Source: Pirellulales bacterium
GTDB lineage: Bacteria; Planctomycetota; Planctomycetia; Pirellulales; JAEUIK01
Direction: 5' to 3'
Assembly: GCA_019694455.1 (NCBI GenBank)
Contig: JAIBBY010000002.1
Coordinates: forward strand, 124,001-188,000
Length of the DNA stretch: 64,000 bases
Shown here: positions 34,649-45,948 of the stretch, one piece after another
How positions within the stretch are numbered: position 1 is the stretch's first letter
Layout: every line of letters starts with the position of its first letter
Notes under the pieces: model-generated
What the model was told of the DNA's origin: nothing
The model's input: only the letters and a program-made list of their open reading frames with translations
Database searches by the model: none
Translations under genes and position numbers: made by a program

Positions 34649-36433
34649 ATGTTGACGGCACATGTCGAAAATCGCGATTGGCGTTCGCATGGCGTGCGGC
34701 TTAGCGGCCTGTATGTGCTCGTGTTTGCGTGCGCGCTGGCCGTGCATTGGCCGCATCTGGCGCTCGATTTTGCCTTCGACGACCGCTACATGGCCCGCGA
34801 GATTGGGCTGGTTGAAACCGCGCGCAAGCCCCTGGCGCAATTTGCGCTGGAGCCAGTGAGCGAGCACTTTGTGCCGTTCTGGAAGCTAGGCTACTACGCG
34901 CGCTGGCGCGTGTTGGGTTTGCGACCGGCGCCGTGGCGATTGTTGGCGTGTCTTTGGCAGGCCGCAAGCGCCACCTTGCTCTTTGTGCTGCTTCGAGAGT
35001 ATGGGGCTTCCATGTTTGCCGCCATTGTGGCGGCGGTGTGGTGGTCGGCCGTCGCGCTGGGGCAGTGGGACGAACCACTGTTGTATATTTGGAACCACAA
35101 TTACCTCGGCGCCCTGTTCTGGCTCATGGCGGGAATGTGGGCAATCGCCGCTCGACCGCGACTGGCGCCGTGGATCCTGATGGCGACAATACTGCTTGCA
35201 GTGCTCACCTGGAGCATTGTCTGGGCAATGCTGCCCGCACTCGCCGCGCAAATTGGATTCGACGCGCGCACAGGACGATTGAGTCGCTCGCAATCCGCGC
35301 GACTATTCGTTGCATGGGCCTGCGCATGGTTAACACTGGGAGCCGTGGTGGGAGTGATCGCGCTGGCTGGCAAAACCGGCGTGGGAACATTCTCAATCGT
35401 GGCGATCACGCGGCCGCCGCTGCAGTTTGCGGTGGCATTGGGCAACATGCTGTGGTGGATCGATCTGGAACCCGGCGATGCGAACCTGGCAGCCAAGTGC
35501 GTGCTCGCGGTCGGAACATGCTTGATTGCGATCGGTCTGGCGCAGCGAGAGAGCCGTCCCATTGTGATCGTACTGTGGCTCTTGGCTTGGCTCTATCTCG
35601 TCTTGGTCAACGTGGGACGCGGCGACTATCCGCTGCGCGCCGCGCTTTCCTCGGGGCGTTACTTGTACATGGCCGCCCTGCCATGGTGCGCGGCCATCGG
35701 CGTCGGCCTGGGAGAATTGGCGAATCGCATTGCAGTCAAGCATCCACGTGGTTGGCTGGCCATGGTGTTCCTTATGGCATTACTCTGTGCGCTCGAAGTG
35801 GCGCACCAGCGCCAAGTTGCGCAGCGAGCGGCGGAGTTATACCGGTTGGCTTTCCGCGCCGACAGTCGCAGTCACCGCCAACAAAGTGAGCTGATTGCCA
35901 AGCTGGCCGAGCACGGCGGAAGCGAGGCGCGACTGCTACTGCCCGACTTGCCCATCTGGTTGCCGTTGTTTCCCAAGTTCTATCACCCTGCGTCAGGCTT
36001 TGCGGCGGTGGTTGATCCGAACGTCGCATCGCGTTTGCGCTGGGCGCGAGGAGACGAACTGGACCATGTGGATCTGGCAAAGGTCGACGCGGCGCTGGCC
36101 AGCGTTGATCACCCACTGGCAGGCGTGTGGCGCAATCTGCTTCCCCTGGCCATCGACGATTTTCGACTCATTCTGTGGATCGATCGATTCGCGGCGAAAA
36201 ACAGCCCGCCCTGGGCGCTTCCCGACTTTCAGATCAAGCATGGCAGCTTGGTGGTCTCGGCCGCAGAACTGGCCCGTTGGGGCTATCGTCGGCCGCTGGA
36301 GAACATTGTGTTTAGATCAGCGCCGGAGCCGGACCGGAAGCAAGTTGCTTGGCAGATCGAGCGACTAAGCGCCAACGGCGCTCCCGAGGCCGTGCGCTGG
36401 GTCGGCATCCTCAAGCAGTTATCTGCCGAGTAG
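34649..36433 (+). CDS. Polytopic membrane protein, GT-C-like
   Basis: 594 residues with about ten membrane segments (residues 18-390) and a soluble C-terminal domain of about 170 residues. The first external loop has FAFDDRYMARE, an acidic motif where GT-C glycosyltransferases keep catalytic Asp residues. This suggests transfer of a sugar from a lipid carrier, but the match is only by layout. Base use seems a little less GC-rich than the neighbours. Confidence 0.65.
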   Translation: MLTAHVENRDWRSHGVRLSGLYVLVFACALAVHWPHLALDFAFDDRYMAREIGLVETARKPLAQFALEPVSEHFVPFWKLGYYARWRVLGLRPAPWRLLACLWQAASATLLFVLLREYGASMFAAIVAAVWWSAVALGQWDEPLLYIWNHNYLGALFWLMAGMWAIAARPRLAPWILMATILLAVLTWSIVWAMLPALAAQIGFDARTGRLSRSQSARLFVAWACAWLTLGAVVGVIALAGKTGVGTFSIVAITRPPLQFAVALGNMLWWIDLEPGDANLAAKCVLAVGTCLIAIGLAQRESRPIVIVLWLLAWLYLVLVNVGRGDYPLRAALSSGRYLYMAALPWCAAIGVGLGELANRIAVKHPRGWLAMVFLMALLCALEVAHQRQVAQRAAELYRLAFRADSRSHRQQSELIAKLAEHGGSEARLLLPDLPIWLPLFPKFYHPASGFAAVVDPNVASRLRWARGDELDHVDLAKVDAALASVDHPLAGVWRNLLPLAIDDFRLILWIDRFAAKNSPPWALPDFQIKHGSLVVSAAELARWGYRRPLENIVFRSAPEPDRKQVAWQIERLSANGAPEAVRWVGILKQLSAE

Positions 36434-36443
36434 CGCCGTTTTA

Positions 36444-39400
36444 CTATGCGGCGGCGGTCAGTTCGGCCAGATGCTGGCGCAGAAAATCGGCCAGGTCGCC
36501 ACGCGCCAGATCGTCGAGCGTGCGAAATTCGAGCTTGAACTGGTCGCGGGCCCGGTCGCTCGTCAGTTGGCGATCGTGCCCTAACTCGGCGACGCGCCCC
36601 AAGGCAAAGCGCCCCTTGGGGCCGCTGAGCACCAGTTCGACGCCGGTGCGGCGCTTGGTGAAGACGCTGGCCCAAGGCTCCGACTGGCCCGGCGCCACCA
36701 GATGCACCACCTGCTGGTTGTTCCACAAAAACTGCCCGTCGGGCGCGACCTCGGAGAGCAGCTCAAACAGTTCTTCGAGCAGCTCGGTTTCCCAGTCGAT
36801 CTTCTTTCCCGGCGGAAACCCGCGGCGTGAGAAGTGCCATTTTTTGCCGAGCACTTTCCACGGCATGATGTTGTCGGGGTCTTCCTGGGCGCGCTTGGCG
36901 AACTTTTGAAAACCAGCGACGGCGCCCTCTAGAAACTGCCAGAAGGCGGGGGTGTCGATCTCGTCTAAAGAGTGCACCACAAGCTGCACTTCTTGCCACG
37001 GCCCGCGAAGCTGCTTGCACTTCACGCGCGACTCGTTGCCGTAGACCGGCAGGTGATGCAGTTCGTTGAGCGGTTTGAGGTTCAACTCTTGAATCAGGCG
37101 CTCGCGCGAGAAGGTCTTTTTGGCCATGCGAAACTTGAGGGTCAACAGCCACTCGCTGCCAGTGACGGCGTGGAAAAACCAGCCCTCGGATTTCTTCTCG
37201 CCGCAGATCTCGACCACCGTGCGGGCGTTCCAGTTGGTGGCGCCGAACTCGCCCAGGTCGTGGATGCGATCGATCACTTGGGCCAGGATGCGCCCATCCC
37301 AGCGGCATGGCTCGCCGTTGCGGCCCACACGATCGTGCGTGTGCCAGCGGCGGCCGTCGACCTCCCACGGCATCTTGGTGTCGCGCCCCACGTCGGCGAT
37401 ATCGAGATCGGTCTTGCGCTCGGCCTCGGCGGCGGCAAAGTCGTAGAGCTTGCGCGGGCGATGCGGTCCGGCCGCGAGCACCGGCGCGAGCATGTCGCCG
37501 GTGTAGCTGTACAGCGCTGGCGCCGCGCTCGCTTTGGCGCCGCGAGCCGGCTTCTTGCGCGCCGCCTGCGCCTGCGAGACGACATCCTCGGGCGTGCCTT
37601 CGGCCACGATATGTCCGCCGGCCGTGCCTGCCTCGGGACCGAGGTCGATGATCCAATCGGCGGTCTTGATGACGTCGAGATTGTGTTCGATGACGACGAC
37701 CGTGTTGCCCAGGTCGACTAGCCGGTTGAGCACGTCGAGCAGTTTGGCGAGATCGTCGAAGTGCAGTCCCGTGGTCGGCTCGTCCAACAGATACAGCGTG
37801 CGGCCCGTATCGGGTCGGGCAAGCTCGGCCGCCAGCTTGACGCGCTGCGCCTCGCCGCCAGAAAGCGTCGGCGCCGATTGGCCCAGCTTGACGTAATCCA
37901 GCCCCACATCGCACAGCGTTTGCAGGACGCGGCGGATCTTGGGGATGTTCTCGAACAACTCGGCGGCGCGGCCGCAGGGTAGCTCCAGCACGTCGGCGAT
38001 GCTGTGCCCCTTGTAGCACACGGCCAGCGTCTCGGGGTTGTAGCGCTTGCCGCGGCAAGTGTCGCACTCGACCCACACATCGGGCAGAAAGTGCATCTCG
38101 ACGCGGATCTGGCCATTCCCTTCGCAGGCCTCGCAGCGCCCGCCGGCGACATTGAAGCTGAAGCGCCGCGCCGTGTAACCGCGCAGCTTGGCCTCGGGCA
38201 GTTGCGAAAAGAGTTGGCGGATCAATTCAAAGACGCCAGTGTAGGTGGCCGGGTTCGATGTTGGCGTGTTGCCCAGCGGTTGCTGGTCGACGCGGATGAC
38301 CTTATTGATCAGGTGCAGGCCCTGCACCGATTCGTGCGGCGCGGGCGCGGTGCTGGCGCGATGCAGCACCTTGGCAAGCGCGTTGTAGAGGACATCTTCG
38401 ACCAGCGAGCTTTTGCCGCTGCCGCTGACGCCGGTGATGGCGGTGAAGGCGCCCAATGGGATCCGCGCGCTTATGTTTTTCAGGTTGTTGTGCCGCGCGC
38501 CGATGACTTCGATCCAGCCGCCGCCGGGGGGCGCGGCCTCGTTCGATTCGGCCTGCCGCGCTCGCGCGCCGCGCTTGGGTTTGACCGGCGCGGCAATCGA
38601 CGACATCCGCCGATTGGTGGGTACGGCAATCGCCTTGCCGCCCGAGAGATAGGGGCCGGTGACCGATCCCTTCTGCCGCGCGACCGCGGCGGGCGTGCCG
38701 CGGGCGACGATCTGCCCGCCATGTTCGCCAGCGCCGGGGCCAAAATCGAGCAGTTGATCGGCCTGTTCGACCACTTCGCGATCGTGCTCGACCACGAGCA
38801 AGGTGTTGCCGAGGTCGCGGAGCTTAAGCAGCGCCTCGATCAGCCGACGGTTGTCGCGCGGGTGCAGGCCAATTGTCGGCTCGTCGAGCACGTACAGCAC
38901 GCCGGTCAGTCCGCTACCGACCTGGCTGGCGAGTCGAATGCGCTGTGCTTCGCCGCCCGAGAGGGTGGGCGCGGCGCGTCCGAGCGTGAGGTAGTCGAGG
39001 CCAACATCGACGAGAAACTGCAGGCGGTGACGAATCTCGCGGATGATCTCGCCGGCGATCTTTTTTTCCGAACCAGCGGGCTTCCAGGCCATGAACCAAG
39101 CGACCAGTTCGCCCAGCGGCAGGCGGGTGATCTCGCCAATAGTGAGGCCGCGAAAGCGCACCGCCGACGCGTCGTCGCGGAGACGACTGCCGCCACAGGT
39201 CGAACATTCCACTTCGCCGGTGAGCGATTCCAGCCGACCGCGATACGCCTGCGAGAGACGCGACACTTCGTCAAGCGCCGGATAGAGCCCCTTGAATTGA
39301 AAGCGGAACAGCGTACCGGCGGGGCGTCCCTTGGCGTCGGCGGCCGGCACATCGATCCAATCCTCGCCAGTGCCGTAGAGCAATGCGCGGCGCTGTCGCA

Positions 39401-42400
39401 TGCTGAGCCGCTCGAAGGGGACATCGAGCGGCACGTTGGCGTGCGCGCCCAGCGCCGCGAGCATCGCCCGCGACAAGGGTTGATTGAGATTGGGCCACAG
39501 ATCGATGGCGCCAGCTTCGAGCGTGAGCCGCGGATCGTGAATCAACGTCGCCTGGTTGGCGCCTTGTTCAACGCCGAGACCCTCGCAGGCCGGACACCAG
39601 CCGAGCCAGGTGTTGAACGAAAAGCTGTGCGGCGTGAGCGGCTCGAAGCTGCGCCCGCAGCGATCGCAGGCAAAGTGCTGGCTGTGAATCTCCGTCTCCC
39701 AGCGCGACTCGGGTTGATCGTCGTCGACCAGCGCCAGGCCAATCACCCCTTTGCCGAGCGCCAGCGCGCTTTCCACGCTGTCGGCGATGCGCGAGCGGCT
39801 TTCGGGCTTGATCGACAGGCGGTCGACCACCACTTCGATGCGATGCTTGCGGCGGCGGTCGATCGTCGGCAGCGCGTCGAGGCTGTGCGTCTCGCCGTCG
39901 ATGCGCACGCGCTGATAACCGGCGGCGCGTAGCTCGTCCCACAGCGCGTCGTGCTTCTCGCCGACCGCCACCTCTTGCGGCGCCAGCAGATAACATTTGG
40001 CGCCGGCCGGCCGCGCCATGATTTTGTCGATGATCTGGTCGGCCGTTTGCGTGCCGATCGGAACATCGCAATCGGGGCAGTGCGATTGTCCCAGTCGCGC
40101 GAACAAGATGCGCAGGTAGTCGTATACCTCGGTGACGGTGCCGACTGTCGAGCGCGGCGTGTGCCCCATGTTCTTTTGTTCGATCGCGATGGCGGGGGAC
40201 AGTCCGCTGATGTGATCGAGCGCCGGCTTTTGCATTTGATCGACAAATTGCCGCGCGTAGGAACTGAGGCTCTCCACGTAACGGCGCTGCCCTTCGGCGT
40301 AGATCGTGTCCATGGCCAGCGAGCTTTTGCCCGAGCCCGACAGGCCGCAGCAAACGGTCATTTGATCGCGCGGAATCTCGACGTCGATGCCCTTGAGGTT
40401 GTGCTGGCGGGCGCCTTGCACCTTGATGGAGCGGGCCAGCCGCGCCTCGTCCGGTCGACGACGGGCGGCCAGCGGTTGATGCGCGCGGCCATTGCGCTGG
40501 GCGCTGGTTTTGACCTCGAGATGCGGCGCCAGCGACTTGCCAGTATGCGACTGGGCGCACGCCGCCAACGACTCTGGCGTGCCAACGGCGACGAGTTGCC
40601 CCCCCGCCTCGCCCCCTTCGGGGCCCAGATCGATTAGCCAGTCGGCGGTTTTGATGACGTCTAGGTTGTGCTCCACCACGAGCACGGTGTTGCCCGCCTC
40701 GACAAAGTCTTGCAGCACCTTGAGCAACAGTTGAATGTCGGCGAAGTGCAAGCCCGTGGTCGGCTCGTCGAGCAGATAGAGCGTGCGGCCGGTGCTCTTT
40801 TTAACCAACTCGCGGGCGAGTTTGATGCGCTGCGCCTCCCCGCCCGAAAGCGTGGGCGAGGGCTGCCCGAGCTTGAGGTAATCGAGCCCCACGTCGTGCA
40901 GGGTTTGCAGCTTGTGGCGCACGTGCGGCACGTTTTCGAAGTGGTCGAGCGCCTGCTGCACGTCCATCTCGAGCACGTCGGCGATCGACTTGCCTTTGAA
41001 CTGCACCTGCAATGTTTCGCGATTGAAGCGCTTTCCCTCGCACACCGGGCAGGTCACCCAGATATCGGCGAGAAAGTCCATTTCCAGACGATTCGAGCCG
41101 TTGCCTTCGCAGGCTTCGCAGCGCCCTCCCTTGACGTTGAAGCTGAACCGTCCCGGCTTGTAGCCGCGCTTCTTGGCCTCCGGCAGTTGCATGTAGAGCG
41201 CGCGAATATCGTCGAACAATTTGATGTAAGTGGCGGGATTGGAGCGCGGCGTGCGGCCGATGGGGGACTGATCGATGTCGATCAACTTGTCGAGATGCTC
41301 GAGCCCTTCGATCGCGTCGTGCGCGCCAGGCTCGCCATTGCCCGCGTTCAGGTCGCGGTGCAGCGCCTCGACCAGAATATCGTTGACCAGCGAGCTTTTG
41401 CCCGAGCCAGAGACGCCTGTGACGCAAACGAACTTGGCGAGCGGAATCTCGACATCGACCCCTTTGAGGTTGTTGTGCCTGGCGCCGCGAACGGTGAGCG
41501 CATGGCCGTTGCCGGCGCGGCGCGAGGCCGGCACGGCGATGGTCAATTCGCCCGAAAGGTACTTGCCGGTGACGCTGCGCTTGGCCTGCACGACCTCATC
41601 GAGCGAGCCGAGGGCGACCAGTTCGCCGCCGCGCACGCCGGGACCGGGGCCGAAGTCGATGATCGTATCGGCAGCGCGCATGGTGTCTTCGTCGTGCTCG
41701 ACCACCACCACGGTGTTGCCCATGTCGCGCAAGCGCACCAGCGTATCAAGCAGACGATCGTTGTCGCGCGGGTGCAGGCCGATGGACGGTTCGTCCAGAA
41801 TGTAGAGCACACCGACCAAACCGCTGCCGATCTGGCTGGCCAGCCGGATGCGCTGCGACTCGCCGCCCGAGAGGGTGGGCGCTGAGCGGTCGAGGGCCAG
41901 ATAGTCAAGTCCCACGTTCAAGAGAAAGCCCAGCCGGCCGCGAATTTCCTTGAGCGCCTCGGCGGCGATGTGCGCGCTGGTGGCGTCGAGTTCCAGTTCT
42001 TCAAAGAAGTCGATCGCCTCCGACACCGCCAGTTGGCACACGGCGGGGAGGGTGAGCGCCGCGCGAGCGGTGAATTTTGAATTGCGGGAGGTGACGCGCA
42101 CCGCGCGGGCCTGTGGGTTGAGTCGCTCGCCGGCGCACGCTTCGCAGTCGATCACGCTCATGTATTTTTCGAGCGCGCGGCGCTGCATGCCGCTCTTGGA
42201 GTTGCGGTACTTCGAGAGCATGTCGGGGATGATGCCGTCGAACGTGCCGCCGTATTTGTGGCCGCTGGCGCCGTGCCGCCAGGTGAATGTGATGTGCAAC
42301 TCGCCGGTGCCCCAAAGGATTTGGCGAACCAACTCGGGGTCTAGCTCGCGCCACGACGTTTCAAGAATGGAGCCGGGCTCGAGGCCATTCTCGCGTTCGA

Positions 42401-43457
42401 GAGTCTCGAAAACGCCGTCGTAGATATGTCGACGCCAGCGTCCCAGATCGCGCCACGGACCAATCAACTCGACGCAGCCCTGCTTGAACGACAGCTTGTG
42501 ATCGGGGATCAGCAAATCAGGATCGAAGCTGTAGCGCCGGCCCAGGCCGTCGCACTCTTTGCACATGCCTTGTGGGCTGTTGAAGCTGAAAAGCTGTGGG
42601 CTGGGGGGCTCGAAACTGAGCGAGCAATGGGTGCAGGCATAATGCGCCGAAAGCTGAATGTCGCTCTTGGCGGCGCGGATGGGGCTGGAGTCTTCCTCGG
42701 TGTCGGATTCTGGGAGCGGCGCCGCCTTGCTGTTCTCATCGTCGATGGCGATCGTCAGGTTGCCATCGCCCAGCTTCAGCGCGGTCTCGACTGCTTCGGA
42801 GAGTCGCGCGCGAGTGACGCTGCCGGCGACCAGCCGATCGGTGACCACCTCGATGGTGTGCCGCATCTGCCGATTGAGCCGCAAGTCTTCCGAGAGTTGC
42901 ACCACGCGGCCATCGACACGCGCCCGGGCGAAACCTTGCTTGCGCAAATCCTCGAACAGGTCGCGGTACTCTCCCTTTTGGTGTTTGATCACCGTGGCCA
43001 ACACCATGAACCGCGTGGCTTTGGGCAGGCTCAAGATGCGCTCGATGATCTGCTCGCGGCTTTGCGCCGTGATCGGCCGCGCGCACTTGGGGCAGTGCCC
43101 CTGACCCACGCGGGCGTAGAGCACGCGCAGATAATCGTAAATTTCGGTGATCGTGCCGACCGTCGAACGAGGATTGTTGCCGCTCGACTTTTGCGAGATG
43201 GAGATGGTCGGGCTCAACCCCGAGATGTGATCGACCTCGGGCTTGGGCATCTGCCCGAGAAACTGACGCGCAAAGGTGGACAAACTCTCGACGTAGCGGC
43301 GTTGCCCTTCGGCGTAGAGCGTGTCGAAGGCGAGAGAGCTTTTGCCCGAGCCGGAAACGCCGGTGAGGCAAATGAGCTGGTTGCGCGGCAATACCAGGCT
43401 GACATCGCGCAGGTTATGCTCGCGAGCGCCTTTGATAACGATATCGGAAGCGGCCAT
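36444..43457 (-). CDS. uvrA: Tandem UvrA (excinuclease ABC subunit A) with extra C-terminal repeat domain
   Basis: 2337 residues, against about 940 for a normal UvrA. Two complete UvrA copies are fused: residues 1-~980 and ~1008-1965. Four Walker A motifs are present (33-41, 681-689, 1038-1046, 1676-1684) and each half keeps its zinc cysteines (e.g. CEAC at 780-783 and 1775-1778) and LSGGE signatures. UvrA dimers find bulky DNA damage and load UvrB; a tandem chain would be a built-in dimer. Residues ~2025-2330 are additional: two copies of a domain beginning MPWxVxGxxWH (2029 and 2198). No uvrB or uvrC nearby. Tandem UvrA is known in some bacteria, including planctomycetes as far as I recall. 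Confidence 0.95.
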   Translation of the reverse strand: MAASDIVIKGAREHNLRDVSLVLPRNQLICLTGVSGSGKSSLAFDTLYAEGQRRYVESLSTFARQFLGQMPKPEVDHISGLSPTISISQKSSGNNPRSTVGTITEIYDYLRVLYARVGQGHCPKCARPITAQSREQIIERILSLPKATRFMVLATVIKHQKGEYRDLFEDLRKQGFARARVDGRVVQLSEDLRLNRQMRHTIEVVTDRLVAGSVTRARLSEAVETALKLGDGNLTIAIDDENSKAAPLPESDTEEDSSPIRAAKSDIQLSAHYACTHCSLSFEPPSPQLFSFNSPQGMCKECDGLGRRYSFDPDLLIPDHKLSFKQGCVELIGPWRDLGRWRRHIYDGVFETLERENGLEPGSILETSWRELDPELVRQILWGTGELHITFTWRHGASGHKYGGTFDGIIPDMLSKYRNSKSGMQRRALEKYMSVIDCEACAGERLNPQARAVRVTSRNSKFTARAALTLPAVCQLAVSEAIDFFEELELDATSAHIAAEALKEIRGRLGFLLNVGLDYLALDRSAPTLSGGESQRIRLASQIGSGLVGVLYILDEPSIGLHPRDNDRLLDTLVRLRDMGNTVVVVEHDEDTMRAADTIIDFGPGPGVRGGELVALGSLDEVVQAKRSVTGKYLSGELTIAVPASRRAGNGHALTVRGARHNNLKGVDVEIPLAKFVCVTGVSGSGKSSLVNDILVEALHRDLNAGNGEPGAHDAIEGLEHLDKLIDIDQSPIGRTPRSNPATYIKLFDDIRALYMQLPEAKKRGYKPGRFSFNVKGGRCEACEGNGSNRLEMDFLADIWVTCPVCEGKRFNRETLQVQFKGKSIADVLEMDVQQALDHFENVPHVRHKLQTLHDVGLDYLKLGQPSPTLSGGEAQRIKLARELVKKSTGRTLYLLDEPTTGLHFADIQLLLKVLQDFVEAGNTVLVVEHNLDVIKTADWLIDLGPEGGEAGGQLVAVGTPESLAACAQSHTGKSLAPHLEVKTSAQRNGRAHQPLAARRRPDEARLARSIKVQGARQHNLKGIDVEIPRDQMTVCCGLSGSGKSSLAMDTIYAEGQRRYVESLSSYARQFVDQMQKPALDHISGLSPAIAIEQKNMGHTPRSTVGTVTEVYDYLRILFARLGQSHCPDCDVPIGTQTADQIIDKIMARPAGAKCYLLAPQEVAVGEKHDALWDELRAAGYQRVRIDGETHSLDALPTIDRRRKHRIEVVVDRLSIKPESRSRIADSVESALALGKGVIGLALVDDDQPESRWETEIHSQHFACDRCGRSFEPLTPHSFSFNTWLGWCPACEGLGVEQGANQATLIHDPRLTLEAGAIDLWPNLNQPLSRAMLAALGAHANVPLDVPFERLSMRQRRALLYGTGEDWIDVPAADAKGRPAGTLFRFQFKGLYPALDEVSRLSQAYRGRLESLTGEVECSTCGGSRLRDDASAVRFRGLTIGEITRLPLGELVAWFMAWKPAGSEKKIAGEIIREIRHRLQFLVDVGLDYLTLGRAAPTLSGGEAQRIRLASQVGSGLTGVLYVLDEPTIGLHPRDNRRLIEALLKLRDLGNTLLVVEHDREVVEQADQLLDFGPGAGEHGGQIVARGTPAAVARQKGSVTGPYLSGGKAIAVPTNRRMSSIAAPVKPKRGARARQAESNEAAPPGGGWIEVIGARHNNLKNISARIPLGAFTAITGVSGSGKSSLVEDVLYNALAKVLHRASTAPAPHESVQGLHLINKVIRVDQQPLGNTPTSNPATYTGVFELIRQLFSQLPEAKLRGYTARRFSFNVAGGRCEACEGNGQIRVEMHFLPDVWVECDTCRGKRYNPETLAVCYKGHSIADVLELPCGRAAELFENIPKIRRVLQTLCDVGLDYVKLGQSAPTLSGGEAQRVKLAAELARPDTGRTLYLLDEPTTGLHFDDLAKLLDVLNRLVDLGNTVVVIEHNLDVIKTADWIIDLGPEAGTAGGHIVAEGTPEDVVSQAQAARKKPARGAKASAAPALYSYTGDMLAPVLAAGPHRPRKLYDFAAAEAERKTDLDIADVGRDTKMPWEVDGRRWHTHDRVGRNGEPCRWDGRILAQVIDRIHDLGEFGATNWNARTVVEICGEKKSEGWFFHAVTGSEWLLTLKFRMAKKTFSRERLIQELNLKPLNELHHLPVYGNESRVKCKQLRGPWQEVQLVVHSLDEIDTPAFWQFLEGAVAGFQKFAKRAQEDPDNIMPWKVLGKKWHFSRRGFPPGKKIDWETELLEELFELLSEVAPDGQFLWNNQQVVHLVAPGQSEPWASVFTKRRTGVELVLSGPKGRFALGRVAELGHDRQLTSDRARDQFKLEFRTLDDLARGDLADFLRQHLAELTAAA

Positions 43458-43641
43458 CCGGGGCGCCGTCGGGGGAGAGTGGAGAGTCCAGGTTCCGCTG
43501 GAGATAGACCCGAATTGTAGGAAACTGGAATACGACGGGACAGGGCGCGGAAGTTAGAGAATCGCCCTGCGCCATGTTCGCTGGTCGCAGGTGGCCAAGT
43601 ATTCTCACGTCAATTTGGCGAGTTGCCGCATGGTGGTCGCT

Positions 43642-44355
43642 TCACCACGGGGAGGACCCCGATCCTCCTTGCAATTGCTGATAGCTGTTGAAGGCCATCA
43701 TGCCAAAGAGGATCGTCATGTAGATTTGGCCGCTGATCAGTCCGAAGACGGCCAACAATCCACCGGCGAGCACACTCAGCCAGAGCGATTGTCGCAAGCC
43801 GCGCCAAGAATCGAGTGAGATGAAGATGTGCCGAGCGATCTGGCCGCCGTCGAGCGGATAGACCGGAAACAGATTGATGACGCCCCAGCCAATGTTGACA
43901 AACAGCAGAAACGACACCAGTTCCCACAGTCGCTCGTTGTCGATCGACGGTCCGCTGCCGATCTGGTAGCCAAAGAGACCAATCGAGTGCTGCGTGGCCG
44001 CGACGATGGCGATCACAATTCCGGCGAGCAAAAAGCCCGCGCCGGGACCGGCCAATAAGACCGCGATCTCTTGCCGTGCGGAGAGTCCGCCGGCGCGATA
44101 CGACGCCAATCCTCCCAAGCTATAAAGGGTGATCCAGGGCTGACGTCGGTAATAACGCGCCACTAGCGCATGCCCTAACTCGTGCGCTAGCACAGAGACG
44201 AACACCACGGCGACCCAGATCATCAAGGCGCCTGGCTCCTGCACGTTCATTCCAAACAACAACGCGACCAGCCAAAAGCTCCAGTGGACGCGCACCGGAA
44301 TATCGAACAGGCGAAAGTTGAGGTCATACGGGCTGCGCGAGGGTTCAAAGAGCAC
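43642..44355 (-). CDS. Site-2 protease family intramembrane metallopeptidase (M50)
   Basis: 237 residues with six membrane segments. Zinc ligands are HELGH (58-62) and Asp169 in NLFPVYPLDGG. M50 enzymes cut transmembrane substrates; short members like this lack a PDZ domain and often act in stress signalling or are of unknown role. Start: GTG 44355, which puts FEPSRSPYDLNFRLFDIPVRVH at the N-terminus as in relatives; the frame is open to an ATG at 44460 that would add 35 unlikely residues. Confidence 0.88.
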   Translation of the reverse strand: MLFEPSRSPYDLNFRLFDIPVRVHWSFWLVALLFGMNVQEPGALMIWVAVVFVSVLAHELGHALVARYYRRQPWITLYSLGGLASYRAGGLSARQEIAVLLAGPGAGFLLAGIVIAIVAATQHSIGLFGYQIGSGPSIDNERLWELVSFLLFVNIGWGVINLFPVYPLDGGQIARHIFISLDSWRGLRQSLWLSVLAGGLLAVFGLISGQIYMTILFGMMAFNSYQQLQGGSGSSPW

Positions 44356-44574
44356 GATGCGTGTCCGTCGGCGGAAGTGGGTGGCGAATTGTGCGGCGAT
44401 ACCGATACGGGAAGTATTCACCGTGGCGAGAGTACTGCTCGACGCGATACTCAACTTCACGTCGGCAGCGCCTGATCTGGCCGTAGCAGCGTAGCCGCGC
44501 TCATCGCCAGAGGGAAGAAAGCCGCGAGGGTTTTCTTACCGCAGGCGGGCGGTGTAACAGGCAGGTCGAGCGGT

Positions 44575-45948
44575 TCAAGTCGCCGCGCGGCCGGCGATTG
44601 TGGACGACTTCCGAGCCACCGTCTTGGCAGGCAGAAAATGCGGGCGCGGAATGATGCGCGGTCGGGCGTCGAGCACCGACAAGATGTAGCTGGCCGCCGT
44701 GTCCGACGCGCCGCTGTGCGCCACCTGAGCCTTGAGTTCGGCCAGCAGCGATTGCGAATGGGCGCGGGCTTCGGCGTCGGTGAGCCAGGCAATCACGTGG
44801 TTGGCCAAATCCTGCGCGCGATCTTGCCAGGTAAGGTATTCGGGGAACGGCACGCGGTCGGCGCCGGGCGCTTGGGGGTCATAGGGCGAGAGATCGTTGG
44901 GGTACAACTCGTCGGCGGCGAGCAGGTTGACCAGCGTGATGTATTTGACGCGGCGGAACTTCGACTGCACCCAATACGCCGCGCGGCTGATGTAGTAGAT
45001 CACCGTGGTCGGCCTGCCGTAGTACAACAGTTCCAGCGACACCGAGCCAGAAACCGCGATGCAGCACTCGGCCAGGTGAATCAGTTCCGGCGTCTTCTTC
45101 ACATAGACGTCGGCGGGCAGGCCCGACTGGGCAAGTAGCCGCTGGGCCATCTCGGCCTGCGCGGGCTTGAAGCTGGCGATGGCAAAGCGCGCTTGCGGCA
45201 CGCGCGACAGCACAATCGCCGCCGCTTTGAGTTGCCAGCGCAGATTTTCTAACACTTCTTGATTGCGCGAGCCGGGCAAGATCGCCACCAACGGTCCCGG
45301 CTTGGCGCGCTGCGCCGCGACAAACTCTTGATCGAGTGGATGCTGGCGCACCTCGTCGAAAAACGGATGCCCGACGAAGTGGGCGTTGCAGCCGCGCTGG
45401 CGAAACCAGGCTTCTTCAAACGGCAGGCTACAGAGGACATGATCGACGAAGCGGCGCATCTTTTTGACGCGCCAACTGCCCCAGGCCCAAATCTGCGGCG
45501 GCGCGTAGTAAAACACCGGGATGCCGTGCGCCTTGGCGCGGCGGGCGATCCACCAGTTGAAGCCGGGATAATCAACCAGCACCACGGCGTCTGGCGGCGA
45601 GTGGCGAAAGTAGCGATCGGCGCGGCTGACGAGATTCAGAAACTTGTGAATGTTGAGCAGCACGCGCAAGAACCACATGACGGCCAGCGCGGTGAGATCG
45701 ACATGTAACTGGCAGCCCGCCTCGGCCATCTTGGGGCCGCCGTAGCCCATGAACTGGCAATTAGGCTGATGGCGACGAATGGCGCGCATCAGGTTGGCGG
45801 CGTGCAGGTCTCCACTAGGCTCGCCAGCGGAGAAAAAGATGCGGACCGGCTTGAGCGAATCGACGCGCGTCTGCCGTCCGTCGCGCGATCGCATTTTGCG
45901 CGACGCATGGGGCTGGTCATGAAAGAACCGCTGCTCGGGGCGAGTCAT
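44575..45948 (-). CDS. lpxB: Lipid-A-disaccharide synthase
   Basis: 457 residues. Marks of LpxB (GT19) are FFSAGEPSGDLHAANL, MGYGGPKMAEAG, YYAPPQIWAWGSWRVKKM, VGHPFFDE, ILPGSRNQEV and AVSGSVSLELL. It joins UDP-diacylglucosamine and lipid X in lipid A synthesis, at the inner membrane. The ATG overlaps the upstream glycosyltransferase stop (ATGA), so the start at 45948 is well supported; the frame is open to 46122. Extra residues at both ends (about 35 in front, 35 behind) exceed the usual 380. Confidence 0.95.
   Translation of the reverse strand: MTRPEQRFFHDQPHASRKMRSRDGRQTRVDSLKPVRIFFSAGEPSGDLHAANLMRAIRRHQPNCQFMGYGGPKMAEAGCQLHVDLTALAVMWFLRVLLNIHKFLNLVSRADRYFRHSPPDAVVLVDYPGFNWWIARRAKAHGIPVFYYAPPQIWAWGSWRVKKMRRFVDHVLCSLPFEEAWFRQRGCNAHFVGHPFFDEVRQHPLDQEFVAAQRAKPGPLVAILPGSRNQEVLENLRWQLKAAAIVLSRVPQARFAIASFKPAQAEMAQRLLAQSGLPADVYVKKTPELIHLAECCIAVSGSVSLELLYYGRPTTVIYYISRAAYWVQSKFRRVKYITLVNLLAADELYPNDLSPYDPQAPGADRVPFPEYLTWQDRAQDLANHVIAWLTDAEARAHSQSLLAELKAQVAHSGASDTAASYILSVLDARPRIIPRPHFLPAKTVARKSSTIAGRAAT

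Noticed and set aside
38004-39932. 642-residue open frame on the plus strand
   Set aside because: It lies wholly antisense to the UvrA gene, its protein is Arg/Ala/Gly-biased without any domain, and high GC produces such frames.
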